Assembly (NCBI RefSeq): GCF_002575655.3
Contig: NC_053040.3
Coordinates: forward strand, 362,636,267 to 362,700,266
Direction: 5' to 3'
Length of the DNA: 64,000 nt
From: Aegilops tauschii subsp. strangulata
Taxonomy: Eukaryota; Streptophyta; Magnoliopsida; Poales; Poaceae
This document shows, piece by piece, positions 1 to 11,786 of the stretch. Positions within the stretch are counted from its first letter, which is position 1. Each line of letters starts with the position of its first letter. A program made the position numbers and the translations under genes. Below the pieces are notes generated by a model that worked only from the letters and a program-made list of their open reading frames with translations, ran no database searches and was not told where the DNA came from.

Positions 1-326
1 ATACTGCGGTAAACCGTCAGGGCACTAGTGATCTGTTTGTTTACATGAACAGATTCAAATTGATGATATTATAAGCATAAATTGCAGATCTTAAATTGGC
101 GGATCAGCAGTGTTATGCAAAACAAAACGTGCTCGATGGCACGACAAATCAAAGTTTAACTAGCCTATTACAAGGCATACGATGGCCCACCAAGCATAAG
201 TGTTCTGACGATATCAGTGCAGCAAAGTATTACGCTCAATAAACCGGCTCATGAGTGTGGGTAGGTTGAAGCCTCCAGGTTGTCCTGCGCCTCTTCTTCA
301 TCTTCAGCTCCTTGGTTATCCACCAG

Positions 327-3300
327 CTAGAAGTCAGGCGTAGCCCAGTTGATACCGGTCAACGCTCTAAATACAGCTTCGTCATCAATGAGGTTTGATG
401 GATCAATGTCAGGAGCGAAGGTGTGCTTACGAATCGGCGGGATGAGATTCGTTGGCTCGTGAACCGGCGCGCTAACTCTCTTGTTGTCAGCATCATAAGC
501 CTCCTGGTATGAGGATAGACTGGTTTCGTCAGCCAGCTTGCTTGCTAAAGGACGCATGGCTCTTGCTATTTCTGCAAAATCGTCAGCACTGAAGTCAGAT
601 ATGTCTTCTTTGACAATGGGACATCCGTTGGCCAAATCTTCTGGGTCAAGATCGGCTTGCCATGCCTTTGCCCGGCTTAAGGCAGTTAGGGCGTCGGCTC
701 TGGCAGCTCCCCGTTTTAAGTCATCAATTCTTTTGGGCAGCACGGATAGTTGCTTCAGTGTATCTTTGATAAGTGTTGAAGGAGATTTCTTGTGCAGCGT
801 AGCAGCGATGGTTCATTGGGCACTAGTATATAACTGCTCTACAAGAGTGTAGACAACTTTAAGCCGCATGCGCATGTCTGAGCCCAACTTAGCGCTCCGA
901 GAACCTGTATCAGTAAAGTTATGGGTAAGCCGGCAGTCGTTTATAATATGATTATTAAGATGCAAGGGATATATGTTCTTACCGAAGATGGCTGATAACA
1001 TAATATTAATCTGCTATTTTAAGCCGGATAACTCCTCCGTCACCGGTTTAAGCACGGTTTCAGCTTCTTCTGCTCTCTTCAATAGAGCTGCCTTTTTAGT
1101 TTCCCGGCCATTTTTTTCAGTGTTGAAGTTTTGTTTTAGCTGCTCAATGTTCTCTAAAGCAGTCTTCAATTCTGACTTAGCCTTGGATGTTCCAGATTGT
1201 TGAGTCTTTATATTGGCCTTCAGATCATTGAGCTGCGAGTCCTTTTCAGAAAGTTCAACCTGTGATATAAACATGACAGAATATTGTGAGTATTGCTAAA
1301 GTCCCAAGCACAATACAAGTATGATACTTGGTACTTGGGGGCTAATGCATATTTGCTCTTAAGAAAACTTTTGAAGTCCCAAGCACAATACAAATATTAT
1401 ACTTGGCACTTGGGGGCTAATGTATGTTGCTCTTTTAAGATAGGATCATTGGCTGACCCGGACAAATGATGTGATCCGTTTTACAAAGACTACAGCTTGG
1501 ATTGTTGATTTCAAACAAGATTATTAGTCCCGGCTTATTCATGACTGATTAAGCCGGAACTTGGGGGCTACGTAAGCAAAGTTGATTTCTTGCTACTTAA
1601 GTCCCGGCTTAATATATTTATTAAACTGGCCCTTGGGGGCTACACATGCAAAATTGAAGTACTGGTGTTATAAGTCCCGGTTCATATTGAAAGCATACAC
1701 CGGCCCTTGGGGGCTACTAGATTTGATCTATGCAACTATTGAAGTTTACGGTACATTCTATTCTATCATGTCTAATAAACTTGGCGGCTAAGGGAAGTAT
1801 GTTCATGCAAAAAGGAATTGCAGCATTTACCTCATAGCGCTCCTTCATCAGGTTTACTAAGCCGGCTTCAAAATCACGGCTGGTGTATAGACGATTCAAG
1901 TAGCCAGAGTGGATGTCTTGGGAATTGAACTGGGAGTAGCTCTCCAAGTCAACTTTCCACTTGCCTTTATCTTCAGCAGAAATTTCTTCTTTGGCGTTGT
2001 GCTTAGAAAAGACAGTAGGTTGACCCGCGGCTATGAATCCAAACCCAGTAACAACAACATCATCAGTCTTCTCTTCCGCCGGCTTAGTAGGACTGGCCGG
2101 TTTGATGGGGCTGGCTGGATCGGTGTCGGGCGGGTTAGCATTCATCTGGTTAATGTCAACATTGTTGTCTTATGGTGGCGATCATCAACAATATGATCAG
2201 CAATTGGGTGAGAAAATTGCGGTTGTTGTTGCTCCGGCTCAGACAGGTGGACATCGTCGACCGGTTTATTCAGTTTCGCCTTCTTGCTGGGTTTGGCCTG
2301 GCCACTGAAGATAAGAAGCATAAAAGGTCAGTATAATGATCAGGTATAAGGTTTGAATGATTGAACATATTCTTACCCAGGTACAGTCTTGAAAGCTGGG
2401 ATTTGAGTTCCCGTTGACTCGCCAGAAGAGGAATGAGAAGTCCCCTGATAGTTTGAATCAGACGGGTTAAGAGGTTGTCGGAAATGACCCGCCTTGGGAT
2501 AAAGTATATCAGAAATATGCAAGACCTCTGGGCGGCGTTTGCGAGCCGATGGGTTTGGTAGGCCGGAAGAAGTGATTACACCACCGCTATGCCGGGTGGT
2601 ATGGCGAGCTTCGTGTTGTTGTTTCTTCAAAAGAAAGTTGGGATCCAAGTGAGCTAGAGGGTGAGAAAAGCTTACTTTCCGGCTTGCTTGTCGGGCTTTC
2701 TGTGTTGGCAGAGGTTCTGAGCCAGAGGAAAGAATAATTACCTCTGCGTCGCCTGCACGGCTAGCCTATGCGTCGTCCTGGTAACAATCATTGTCCATGA
2801 GATGTACAAAAAATGAGCCAGGAGAGTCAAGTTCTACCTCTGACTCATCATCATCATGGTCATCACCAATATTTGAACCCACGGGTTCAGTGGTTTTCTT
2901 CTTGGCAGGCTTCTTGGTGGCTTTAGTCTTAGTACGAGCCGGTTTGGCCGGTTTACCTTGCGGTTTCTTCTTCCAAAATGGAGAGTCAGCTTGTTGAGGT
3001 CAAAAAGATCATGAGTGAGCATAATTATTGAAAATACTGATGGAGCGGAAGATGTGCAAACTTACGGTTGGCGGCTTGTTGAAGGTGCTAAAAGGACTAA
3101 GTCCTGTTTTGCTGCATTCTTTTAAAGGTTCGTTCAACAATTTCTTTGTGGCTTCATTGATTTCTGCATCGGACAGCCGGATGTCAAAGTGGCGCTGGAG
3201 ATCTTTCACATTGCCAGTGTATTCACACATTAAGCCGGGGCAATGGCTTAATGGCAAGATACTCCAGGACACCCAGCACCGGACAAGGTCGACGCCGGTT

Positions 3301-3990
3301 AAACCATTGGCCATAAGGGCTCTGAGCTTCAAAAATGATGGTGCATATTTGGCCCGATCCTTTGCACTGAGCAGTGAGAGGAGTGGATGCGTACTGCTAA
3401 GCCGGTGATCGCGGTAACCCGGTAAGGGATTTTTGTCAGCTAGAGATGCGTCTTGACAATAGAACCAAGTCTGGTTCTAGTCTTTAGGGTGACTGGGCGG
3501 CTTAGCATAGGGAAAACTGACGTCTTTCCTCTTTTGAATTGAAACCCCACCGAGTTCGGTGTTGGGCCCATCAACAAATTCAGTCTGGCGGTTTAAATAG
3601 TAGAACTCTCTGAATAAATCAACTGTGGGCTCCTCTTGAAGATAAGCTTCGCAGAACACTTGGAAATTGCAAATGTTGGACACGGAGTTGGGTCCGATAT
3701 CTTGAGGGTGAAGTTGGGGGAAATGAAGCACATCACGGAAGAACTTTGAGCCGGGTGGGATGAACCCCCCGACTCAGGTGATCAGCAAAAACAATCACTT
3801 CTCCGTCCTTGGGTTTAGGAGGAAATTCTTCACCAGGGACCCTCCAGTGAATGACTTCTTTTTTGGCTAAAGCGCCAGTTACAACGTAGTTGTTCAAGTC
3901 TTCCTCAGTAACCCGGGATTGGACCCAGTTACAAGTAGAATATGTCTTAGCCTTTATCGATGAGCTGAAAGAAAGATTGTGCCGGTTCAA
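327..3990 (-). pseudogene. Antisense extra gene of element A, PF04195 'putative gypsy type transposon' protein, broken
   Basis: Function is unknown; the family travels with Tat-type retrotransposons and combines a conserved N-terminal domain with low-complexity and coiled-coil regions. The likely start is the Met codon at 3990. The conserved block reads DGEVIVFADHLSRG, then QLHPQDIGPNSVSNIC and FREFYYLNRQTEF. Later exons follow at about 3332-3065, 2998-2373, 2293-1830, 1274-1014 and 990-327; the 1274-1014 exon is strongly coiled-coil, and 743-327 encodes the acidic C-terminus ending GINWATPDF. Damage is visible. There is an extra base in the C-run at 3765-3770 (frameshift), a TAG at 3477-3479 where the family has Trp in HPKDWNQTW, and a TAG at 2766-2768. 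Exon limits are approximate. Codon context and splice signals look once-functional, but the copy cannot make a full protein. Confidence 0.72.
1275..1830 (-). repeat. Intron of the extra gene with degenerate direct repeats
   Basis: This intron contains about five imperfect copies of a 65-110-bp unit that begins near AAGTCCC and ends CTTGGGGGCTA (ends near 1351, 1422, 1570, 1642 and 1717). Two versions exist: one reading CCCAAGCACAATACAA, the other CCCGGCTTA or CCCGGTTCA. The array is non-coding and looks like local amplification within this retrotransposon family. Confidence 0.6.
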
Positions 3991-4680
3991 GATTTTATGG
4001 TTAAGCTGGTTGACGAGTTACAAGGGGAATAACAATGAAGCATGCATAAGTGGTAAACCGGAAGATGGCATTGAAATTATGAAGATGAGTTATTGGTGGC
4101 TTAATAGGGGACTAATGCTACCTGGCGGGTTACGGTTTTAGAGTTAAGCCGCTCACTCAATTATTGAGGTACAAATATGAAAAAGGAAAATTTGCTAAGT
4201 GTAAAAAACAGGTTTCGCAGATTGATGCTATGATTTTGGATCTACGGCGCTTCAGATAATGGAAAAATATCTAGACCTAAAATTACGGTGCTTGAGCAGT
4301 TCATATGTCTAGATCGGATTTTATACGCAAAAGGAGATGCCCTAGTAGCGAAAATGAATATTACAGCTACCATCGCACAGGAGAGGTACCAAGTTCGGAT
4401 TAAAAAGAGCAAGCTACAGCAAAGAACGGAGATGAACTCCGACGAACTCATAGGAAACCCTAATGGGATCTATGGGAAAAGGAAGGAGGAGAACTCACTA
4501 GAGTTGTTGAATAGCGAAGGCTCGCGGATGAACTCTGGACAAATCAGGTTGATGCAGCGGCCGTTGTCGAGGTAGTAGCTGAGGTCGAGGACGGCGGCGG
4601 AGCTCGGGCGCTAAGACGACGCGAGGAGGAAGAAAGAGATGAAGAGGCAAGGGGGAAAAGTAAAAGGGACCCTTGGCCCT

Positions 4681-4687
4681 ATTTATA
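4681..4687 (-). promoter_or_regulatory. TATA box of the antisense extra gene (element A)
   Basis: Read on the minus strand this is TATAAATAGGGCC, a strong plant TATA context about 690 bases upstream of the presumed Met codon, with a pyrimidine-rich leader between. It lies about 280 bases from the LTR, so the antisense gene appears to have its own promoter rather than using the LTR. Confidence 0.55.
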
Positions 4688-4965
4688 AGGCTGGAAAGAT
4701 AAGTGGCACGCACGGGAATCGAGGAGGTTAAAAAATTGATATATGACGGCGCGGACGCCTCGATTTTCGGAGGTTCATTAAAAGAGAAGATATATTAAGA
4801 TTGGGATTTATGTAACATTAATGACAGGTGACGTCACGGCGGGTTACCACGATCTTAGAAGATGACGTCACGGCGGGTTATAGGTTCTTGCAAGAATAAA
4901 TGAAGAAGGATTTTCTTAAGTGTTGAAGATTGACATGAACAAGTTCAAATCAACCTGCGGCCTAA

Positions 4966-5505
4966 TGTTGGGGATATAACTATTGGGTATGACCCGCCCA
5001 GGAGGGGCCGGGTTATACCAATGGCGGTTCATCAAGACGAAGCCCATGAAGATGTTCAAGATGGCGGTTCATGAAATAGACTTGCTAAGGGCCCAAAGCC
5101 CAAAGGCGACTTAAGGCCCATAGGTGTAAACCGCCATATATCTATGACTTGGATTGTAAGGCAAGTATACTTAGTCACCGAGCCAGACACATTGATGATG
5201 AGCCGGCCGGGACTCTGTGAGTTGCTGGGCGTCAACCTGTGTATATAAAGGGACGACCCGATGACGGCTTAGGGACAAGAAACAAGAGAACGAAAGCTAG
5301 GTCAAGTGTATTCGCTCCCTGGTAATCAAAACCTAAGCAATACCACCTCAAACTGGATTAGGCCTTTACCTTCACCGCAAGGGGCCGAACCAGTATAAAC
5401 TCTCTGTGTCTTTTATCCCGCTTAACCCCTTTAAGCTAACCTAGTTGCGATGGCTCCACGACTAAGTCCTTTTGCTAGGACATCTGCCGTGACAATTCCA
5501 CGACA
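4966..5505 (+). repeat. 3' LTR of element A
   Basis: The LTR begins TGTTGGGGATATAAC and ends CCACGACA, giving the TG...CA limits of an LTR. A TATA box, TATATAAAG, lies at 5242-5250 and is followed by a leader of about 250 bases. Downstream is TATGG rather than a primer-binding site, so this is the 3' copy. Confidence 0.72.
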
Positions 5506-5574
5506 TATGGGATATATGATAATGCACTCACTATATATCTGTTCGATTTTTGCTGTGCTATTCATTTTCCTTAT

Positions 5575-5984
5575 GATGGAGACATTGCTTCACCTACACA
5601 GGCTCCACAACTATTAGACTTTTATCATTCACTTTACGTAGGTGAGGATAGAGGTTTGATCAGGGGGAAATTAACTAGCATTCAATATCCCTCTTTTCAT
5701 TAATTTTCTGTCTTCATTAGTTATTTCTTGCTAGCTAAGGGCAATCCTACAAATACTTGTGCTCCAGATATGAATGTTTTGCTGTTATTGTGATGGGTGT
5801 AAGAACTCATAATTTAGGAGCTATCATTGCGGCTGTATTAATGAAAATAGAACACAAGGTGAATTTATTGTGGGATTTATGCTACAGTTTTCTTTTTGGT
5901 GGAAAGATTTTTGCTACTCTAAATGCTAGAGCTATGCGTATAACTATTATGGGACAATGTGATGTCATACTAGGTAATGATTGA
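5575..5984 (+). pseudogene. Decayed gag-like remnant of element H
   Basis: Scattered reading frames here, such as GAIIAAVLMKIEHKVN around 5817-5865, faintly resemble the conserved part of Athila gag. The frame is broken by several stops (for example within 5704-5760 and 5791-5795) and no complete domain can be traced. The assignment depends mainly on position inside element H. Confidence 0.3.
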
Positions 5985-6370
5985 CTTGATTTTGTTACCA
6001 TGAGGTTTTAGTATTTTATTGATCATAAATTGAAACTTGGATATCATGATATAATCTTGTTCTTAACAGGGCTAAGCCCATTATTATTAGGTTGTCAGCT
6101 TCTTGTTTCCTTAATTATCAGGCCAAGATGAGGTGGCTCATCATGCAAAGTGATGTGAACGATGCCCTATTAGCGGAGGAGTATCGCCAAAGTTGTGCCC
6201 CTTGGGATGCACATATGTGGTTACGACGAGGAGCTTCTACCACTCCCATTACCTGGAGCAAGTGAACTACAAGAGCTCTATGGATGTACAAGAGCTCTAT
6301 GGAGAGAGTATAGGCCCTAGAGAATGCAGTAACTCTGCAAATTTTCTGCCATGGCCCATGGGAGTGAGAC

Positions 6371-6839
6371 TGTCGGTGTCAAAACCGACGGATCTAGGGT
6401 AGGGGGCCCCGAACTGTGCGTCTAGGGTCGATGGTAACAGGAGATAGGGGACACGATGTTTACCCAGGTTCGGGCCCTCTCTATGGAGGTAATACCCTAC
6501 TTCCTGCTTGATTGATCTTGATGAATATAAGTATTACAAGAGTTGATCTACCACGAGATCATAATGGCTAAAACTCTAGAAGTCTAGCCTGTATGACTGT
6601 GTCCCTTTCCGGACTAAACCCTCTGGTTTATATAGACACCGGAGGGGACTAGGGTTGTACAAGGTCGGTTACAGAGAAAGGAATCTTCATATTTGGTCGC
6701 CAAGCTTGCCTTCCACACCAAGGAGAGTCCTATCCGGACACGGGAGAGAGTCTTCGGTCTTCTATCTTCACAGCCCATTAGTCCGGCCCATATCCAACAG
6801 GCCAGACGCCCGAGGACCCCTTAGTCTAGGACTCCCTCA
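6371..6839 (-). repeat. 3' LTR of element B
   Basis: On the plus strand it runs from TGTCGGTGTCAAAACCG to GACTCCCTCA. On the element's sense strand it begins TGAGGGAGTCC and holds the TATA sequence TCTATATAAACC (plus strand about 6627-6638). The sequence just outside, read on the sense strand, is CAGGGGCTAC, the polypurine-like stretch expected before a 3' LTR. Confidence 0.9.
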
Positions 6840-7269
6840 GTAGCCCCTGAACCAGGCTTCAATGACAAGGTGTCCAGTGCGCAGATTGTCTTCGGCATTG
6901 CAAGGCGGGATCCCATTCTGAATACTCCAAGATAATCTTCGGACGAAATGAACATGTCTGGATCTGCAACACAGGTACCACACACACAGCCGTAGAGAGT
7001 ATAATATTTCACGAGTCCCATCCGCTGACAACTTTTCGCCAGATGACATCACGTCTCCCCGGTCATTATTTCAAACCGTTTTCGTCTGCCGTTCTGCGTT
7101 TCGAGATGCGGTTTCCATTGGCACGTCTTGTCGAAGCGGAGATCGTGTCCCCTTATTGTGGGATTCTCATCAATACGAGCGTGGGTAATCCAACCGTGCC
7201 GTTCTACATAGCCCTTGGGAATAGGCAAGTTTTAAGGCGAGTGGGGAGGCGTTCGATATTCACTGCCTT

Positions 7270-7276
7270 TATAAGG
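7270..7276 (+). promoter_or_regulatory. TATA box of the antisense extra gene (element B)
   Basis: TTTATAAGGGG lies about 115 bases before the ATG at 7387, with a pyrimidine-rich leader (CTCTCTTCCTCTGCC) between. As in element A, the antisense gene carries its own core promoter, here about 430 bases inside the 3' LTR. Confidence 0.55.
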
Positions 7277-7386
7277 GGATAAGGATTCCCTCTCTTCACC
7301 CACGCCTTCTCTCTTCCTCTGCCCTTCAATCCTTGAGCTCCAGCGCCCAAGTTCTCATCTTTTACATCTCAAGCAAACACCCAACC

Positions 7387-10300
7387 ATGTCCGGATCCGG
7401 AGGTCAAGGCAAGTGGATGGCCTCCTCTGTTAAGGAGAAAGACATCGTTGAGCTTCGGGAGGCCGGGTATCTGGCGAAGGAAATCACCCACCGGCTTCCG
7501 GCCAAGGGGCAAGTCGCCCTACAGCGAAGCCCAACGAGAGGGTGGTTTTCCTTCCTCATTTCGTCCGCGGGTTAGGGTTTCCACTCCACCCTTTTGTCCA
7601 TGGGCTGATGTTCTATTACGGGCTAGATTTCCATGATCTAGCCCCGAACTCCTTCCTCAACATGTCGGCATTCATTGTCGTGTGCGAGGCTTTCCTCCGC
7701 ATCCAGCCCCACTTCGGACTGTGGCTCGAAATCTTCAACGTGAAGCCGAAGGTGGTGGATGGCCAACACGCGGAGTGCAGGGGAGGCATGGTGAGCAAGA
7801 TATCCAACGTCACATGGCCCTAAGGCATGTTCGTGGAGACTGTCAAGGAGTGGCAGAAGCTGTGGTTTTATATCACAGAGCCACGCGGTGCCACTTGGGC
7901 CGCCGCCTCCAAATTCAAGTCCGGAGCTCCAATGCGGCTCACCTCCTGGACGGAGAAGGGCCCCAACTGGTCTTCGTCAGACGAGCTGATAGCGCTGCAA
8001 ACACGCATTCAGAGCATGGTGGATAAAAACATCAAGCTCGTCGGCGTGATCCAGGTGATGCTGGTTCGTCGGATCCTCCCCTGCCAAAGCCGAAGCTTCC
8101 CTTTATGGGAATTCGATCCAGAGAAGCATCAGCCCTGGAGAGGCTCTTCGGAACTACTCACAAAGACGCCTGGAAGTTGCTCTTCAAGGGCAACGAGAAG
8201 CCGCCGGTCATAAATTCGGACCGCGGGCATGATCATACCCATCCCGCTAATGCGGTAAGTCCTTTACCTCTCAAGGCGTACCCTCTACTTGCTTGTCCAA
8301 GGAGGATGTTTAACCTTTACTATATTATTTCAGGTATGGACGGAGAGAGCGGAGCGGATCCAGTGTTCGGCTCCGCTGCCCGAAGAGCCAGTCATCCCGC
8401 TCCTAGCGAAGATACTGGTTCCGACGCCCTATCAGCCGCCGGAGAAGAAAGCCAAGAAGAAGGCCAATGGGGCCAAAGGTGGCCCCCGTCGCAAGGGTGC
8501 TTCGGACGTGACATCCGAAGACGAAGAGACCCGTTCCTCCACCGCTGAGGACGACGACGATGAGGAGGAGGATGAGGACAACCCTCCCCCTGATGGGGGT
8601 AAGAGGAAGAGGGCGGCCTCCAGGAACCTGGAGGCGGAGACATCCAAGAAGGGGAAGGGCTCCCTTGCGGATAACTCCGCGTGGGATGTCGACAGCAGTC
8701 CGGAGCGACGCCCCCGAACCAAGCCCCTGGCCGCATCGTAAGTGCTAAAACTCGTAAATGTCCATATACCCAGCCTCTCCTCTTCATTGTATTGACATGG
8801 TTAATTATGCTATTGCAGTCCGGCCCATGACAGCTCCCAGCGATCCTCATCAAGAGGTTCGTTGGATTCAAAGGTGATGGCCAGTGAGTCACCACCGGCC
8901 GCTCACTCTCCCAAGACCAAGGGTGACGCCGAGGTGCTATCCCGAAGGACTTTTCTAGGCCGGGGAGAGGTTCAGGAGGTGCCCGAAGGCGAAACCTCCG
9001 TCGCCGGACACTAGGGAGAGCAAACCCCCATGGAGACTGACGATGAGGGCCGTATTCGGTTCGGCCCTCAGCCGAATATGATTCCCGAGACCAATACGGC
9101 TCCGGAATCCGGTGTGCAACCTCCTTCGAATGAAGGGGGTATGCCCATTCCGCCGGTGACCCCTGTCCAGCCAGGGGCATCGGATAATCTGTTGGAAGCA
9201 CTACGAGGTGCTTCCATTGTGGATGAGCACCGTATCCTTAGGGTACGGTGATTAAGAGGGTTCAGTCCGCCAAGAGTGGATTAACCGAAGCCTGCGGCAG
9301 CCTGCTGACGGGTTTTGAGGTAAGCGATGCAAAAAGAGAAAATCCTCATATAGACAGTAGCCCCTGAGACGATGTCCGGTGTTCGGAAAGGAAGGCCGGA
9401 TAGGGGATCAATCCATTATTGTAGGAGATTAACTAAATATGTCTTTTATGAATAAGCAGGCGTCGCTGCTGGCTGCGACCTCGCATACTACCGAAGTCTC
9501 CGAACTAAAGAAGAGACTGGGGCGGGCCGAGGAGGAGCTCGGCCAAGCAAGGAAGCAGCTGGAAGACCAGCAAGGTATGTAATGACTCGCTGTGTATTCG
9601 GAAATAATAAATGATGTGTATTGAACATAGTGTCATGATATGTGTAGGGCGACGACCGAGGTCGAGGCCCTTAAAAAGGCCCTGGCCGAAGCCAAGGGGA
9701 AAGCTGTCAAGGAGCAGGCCACCCGTAAGAAGCTCAAGGCCAGGCTTAACGAGGTCCAGCAAGAGCTTCAGGACGCTGTGAAAAAATGCGAGACCTTGGA
9801 GTGCGATGTTTCGGCTCGAGACACCGAACTCGCCAAGGCTCGCCAAAGCGCAGAAGAGGCCCGGGTTGAAGCCCAGGGCGCCCTCCAGGAGATCCAGGAG
9901 GCCAGGAAGATCGCGGCAGGTAAGGCGTTTAGCATGCAAAGCAAATATCTGAAGAAGAAATATTTCTTACTAACCCGGATTCGGAGTTCTCCAGGGGCGT
10001 TTGCTGATCTGCCACACAGTGTGTCTGACACTGCAGAGTTCTTCCGAGCCGAAGAAGGGAGCTCCATGGAGAAACTGTTCTGGTCGCAATATCTTGCGCC
10101 AGAACATCCGGTGCCCTTCAGCGATCAGCTAAAACAGCTGGTCGAGCTGCACAGGGTGGCCGAACTGGCCATGAAGGATTTGATAATCCGGCTGTGGCCT
10201 GCCGAAGCTATACCCAGCAGCTACTTCGGTCTCGTGAAGCGGCTGGTAGACGTCTGCCCTCTGCTGGATACCGTCAAGCGGTCGGTCTGCATCGAGGGCG

Positions 10301-10479
10301 CGCGCATGGCCTTCGCCCGTGTCAAGGTGTGGTGGGCGAAGATGGACGCCATCGAACTTGTGACCGAGGGGCCGCCAGAGGGCAAGGAGCATCGTACGCC
10401 CGAGCGATATTTTGAAGAAGTCCTGGCGGGGTCTCGCATTGTGGCGACGCAATGTGCGAAAGACATTATGTTTGAATGA
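7387..10479 (+). pseudogene. Antisense extra gene of element B, PF04195 'putative gypsy type transposon' protein, broken
   Basis: The start ATG at 7387 (context CAACCATGTCC) gives MSGSGGQGKWMASSVKEKD. The conserved domain follows with FPLHPFVHGLMFYYGLDFHD, SAFIVVCEAFLRIQPHFG and APMRLTSWTEKGPNWSS. Exon 1 ends at 8252 before gtaagt. Exon 2 is about 8335-8738, with acidic and lysine-rich tracts (DDDDEEEDEDN, KKAKKKANGAK); exon 3 is about 8820-9319, then 9461-9573 and 9647-10479 (coiled-coil region, last residues AKDIMFE). Damage includes a frameshift between 7500 and 7540, TAA at 7821-7823, a lost base near 8131, TAG at 9012-9014 and a frameshift near 9240. The protein family's role is unknown; it is specific to Tat-type elements. 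It differs strongly in sequence from the equivalent gene of element A. Confidence 0.78.
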
Positions 10480-11786
10480 ATACAGTCATGTTGTCTCTGC
10501 CTTGTATGATGAAACAAAGTTGGTATGTAATATAATGTGTTTATGTTTTTTAAGAATGTTACCTCCTGTGCGGCCGTGTTGTATGAAATCTGAGAGTTGG
10601 CCAGTCGTCGGCTTCTGCCCCCATGTAGGTAGTACAGGGGTGTTTGGGATGGAATCTAAACAGTCTTGATCCAATTGTTTGGTCCTTGAAGGAGGTGTTT
10701 AGCGCAACGAACCAGGCAATCAGACTATGCGGGTCTAGCACCCTCACTTAGCCATAGGAGTTTGACAATAAAAATGTAGGCGCAACCCCTAGTTTCTGAA
10801 CTTAGGATGCTAAAAGTGCCCGATCGGGTAAGTGTCGATCCCTCGCATAATGCGGAAAAAATCTATAACGATTTGAAACCTCCGAAGAGCTGACCGGCTC
10901 TCGCCACATCATGACAGTCAGTTTTCGGCTTTCTCAACTGAGGTGCTCCTTTCAGTAAACCAGGGCACAATCGCAGTAGTTCTCCCTTACTACCTTAGCC
11001 GATATAGCAGAACGTAAGGTAGCAAGCACAGGAGCCGGGCAACCCAACTACTGACCAAAGACATGATTCGGAGCCAATGCATATAGTGCTAAATTCGGGG
11101 TGCCGAACTGTACTGTAAAAAGTGTTTGGACTTCGGTGCCGTAGTGTGGGGCGCTATGAAGCCCCTGGCAAATTGAAACGTACCACAGTGTACGGGTGCT
11201 ATCTGATAAGGTTATAAATAGAAAAATGAAAACAGAAAAGGAGCAAAAGTAATGACCAGGGGCCCTAAAATTTGGGCCGCAAACTGTTTCTGTTATAATT
11301 TGATTAATACGTCAAAGCGCATTGATACAAATAGTGCGATAAGCAACAGGCTATTTAACATGCCATCACCAAGGGGGAGCTGTGTGTGGGCCCTGAAAAC
11401 AGGTAGAGTGGTCGTTAAAGAGACCACCTAGAAATTCCCCTCTACGTCTAGGCTGTCTTGGCGTATTTGTCCTTCGAAAGGAACTGCGATCAAGCCATCA
11501 GGGAAGGCCAATGGAGAAGGAACCTGAAAAGGGAAAAAGAAACAGTGAAAGTAAATGTGTCCGGGAGCGGTCGAGCCGTATTGTGGATCACAAGGTAGGT
11601 ATGCCTCCGTCTGTGCCCATGGTATTTTGAGTGCGTAGTCGGAGCTTGATCGGGACTGGTACGGAGGCCAAATTGCTAGTCGAGCTCCTGACGAGCCGAG
11701 CTGTCTTGCTGCAGAATAGTCTGGACCCTCTTAACGGTGTCCGGGGGCTCGGCAACCGTATTAAGGTTTTGCTTGAGAAGGCCGCT
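10480..11786 (-). other. Pol-less spacer of element B
   Basis: About 1.3 kb between the ends of the convergent gag-protease and antisense genes, where an autonomous Gypsy element would carry reverse transcriptase, RNase H and integrase. I see no motif of those enzymes on either strand. The short ORFs here show no domain. Confidence 0.6.

Larger units (their letters stand above)
1..5505 (+). mobile_element. Tat/Retand-like Ty3/Gypsy retrotransposon, 3' part (element A)
   Basis: The 3' end of a large Gypsy element whose 5' LTR, gag and pol lie left of the window. It comprises an antisense extra gene of the PF04195 type (about 327-3990, minus strand) followed by a 540-bp LTR at 4966-5505. Orientation is inferred from two observations. 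The LTR has its TATA box on the plus strand, and element B nearby shows the same layout with its antisense gene starting next to the 3' LTR. Such extra ORFs are known from Tat-lineage elements (Ogre, Retand, RIRE2-like). The base following the LTR begins TATGG, so the matching target duplication should sit left of the window; CCTAA before the LTR is internal sequence and does not match, which excludes a solo LTR. Bases 1-300 carry no coding signal that I can see. Confidence 0.75.

Noticed and set aside
8392..9201. 269-codon minus-strand ORF
   Set aside because: It lies antisense to exons of the PF04195-type gene and is Pro/Arg/His-rich, as expected for the reverse of a GC-rich coding sequence. 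It has no domain.
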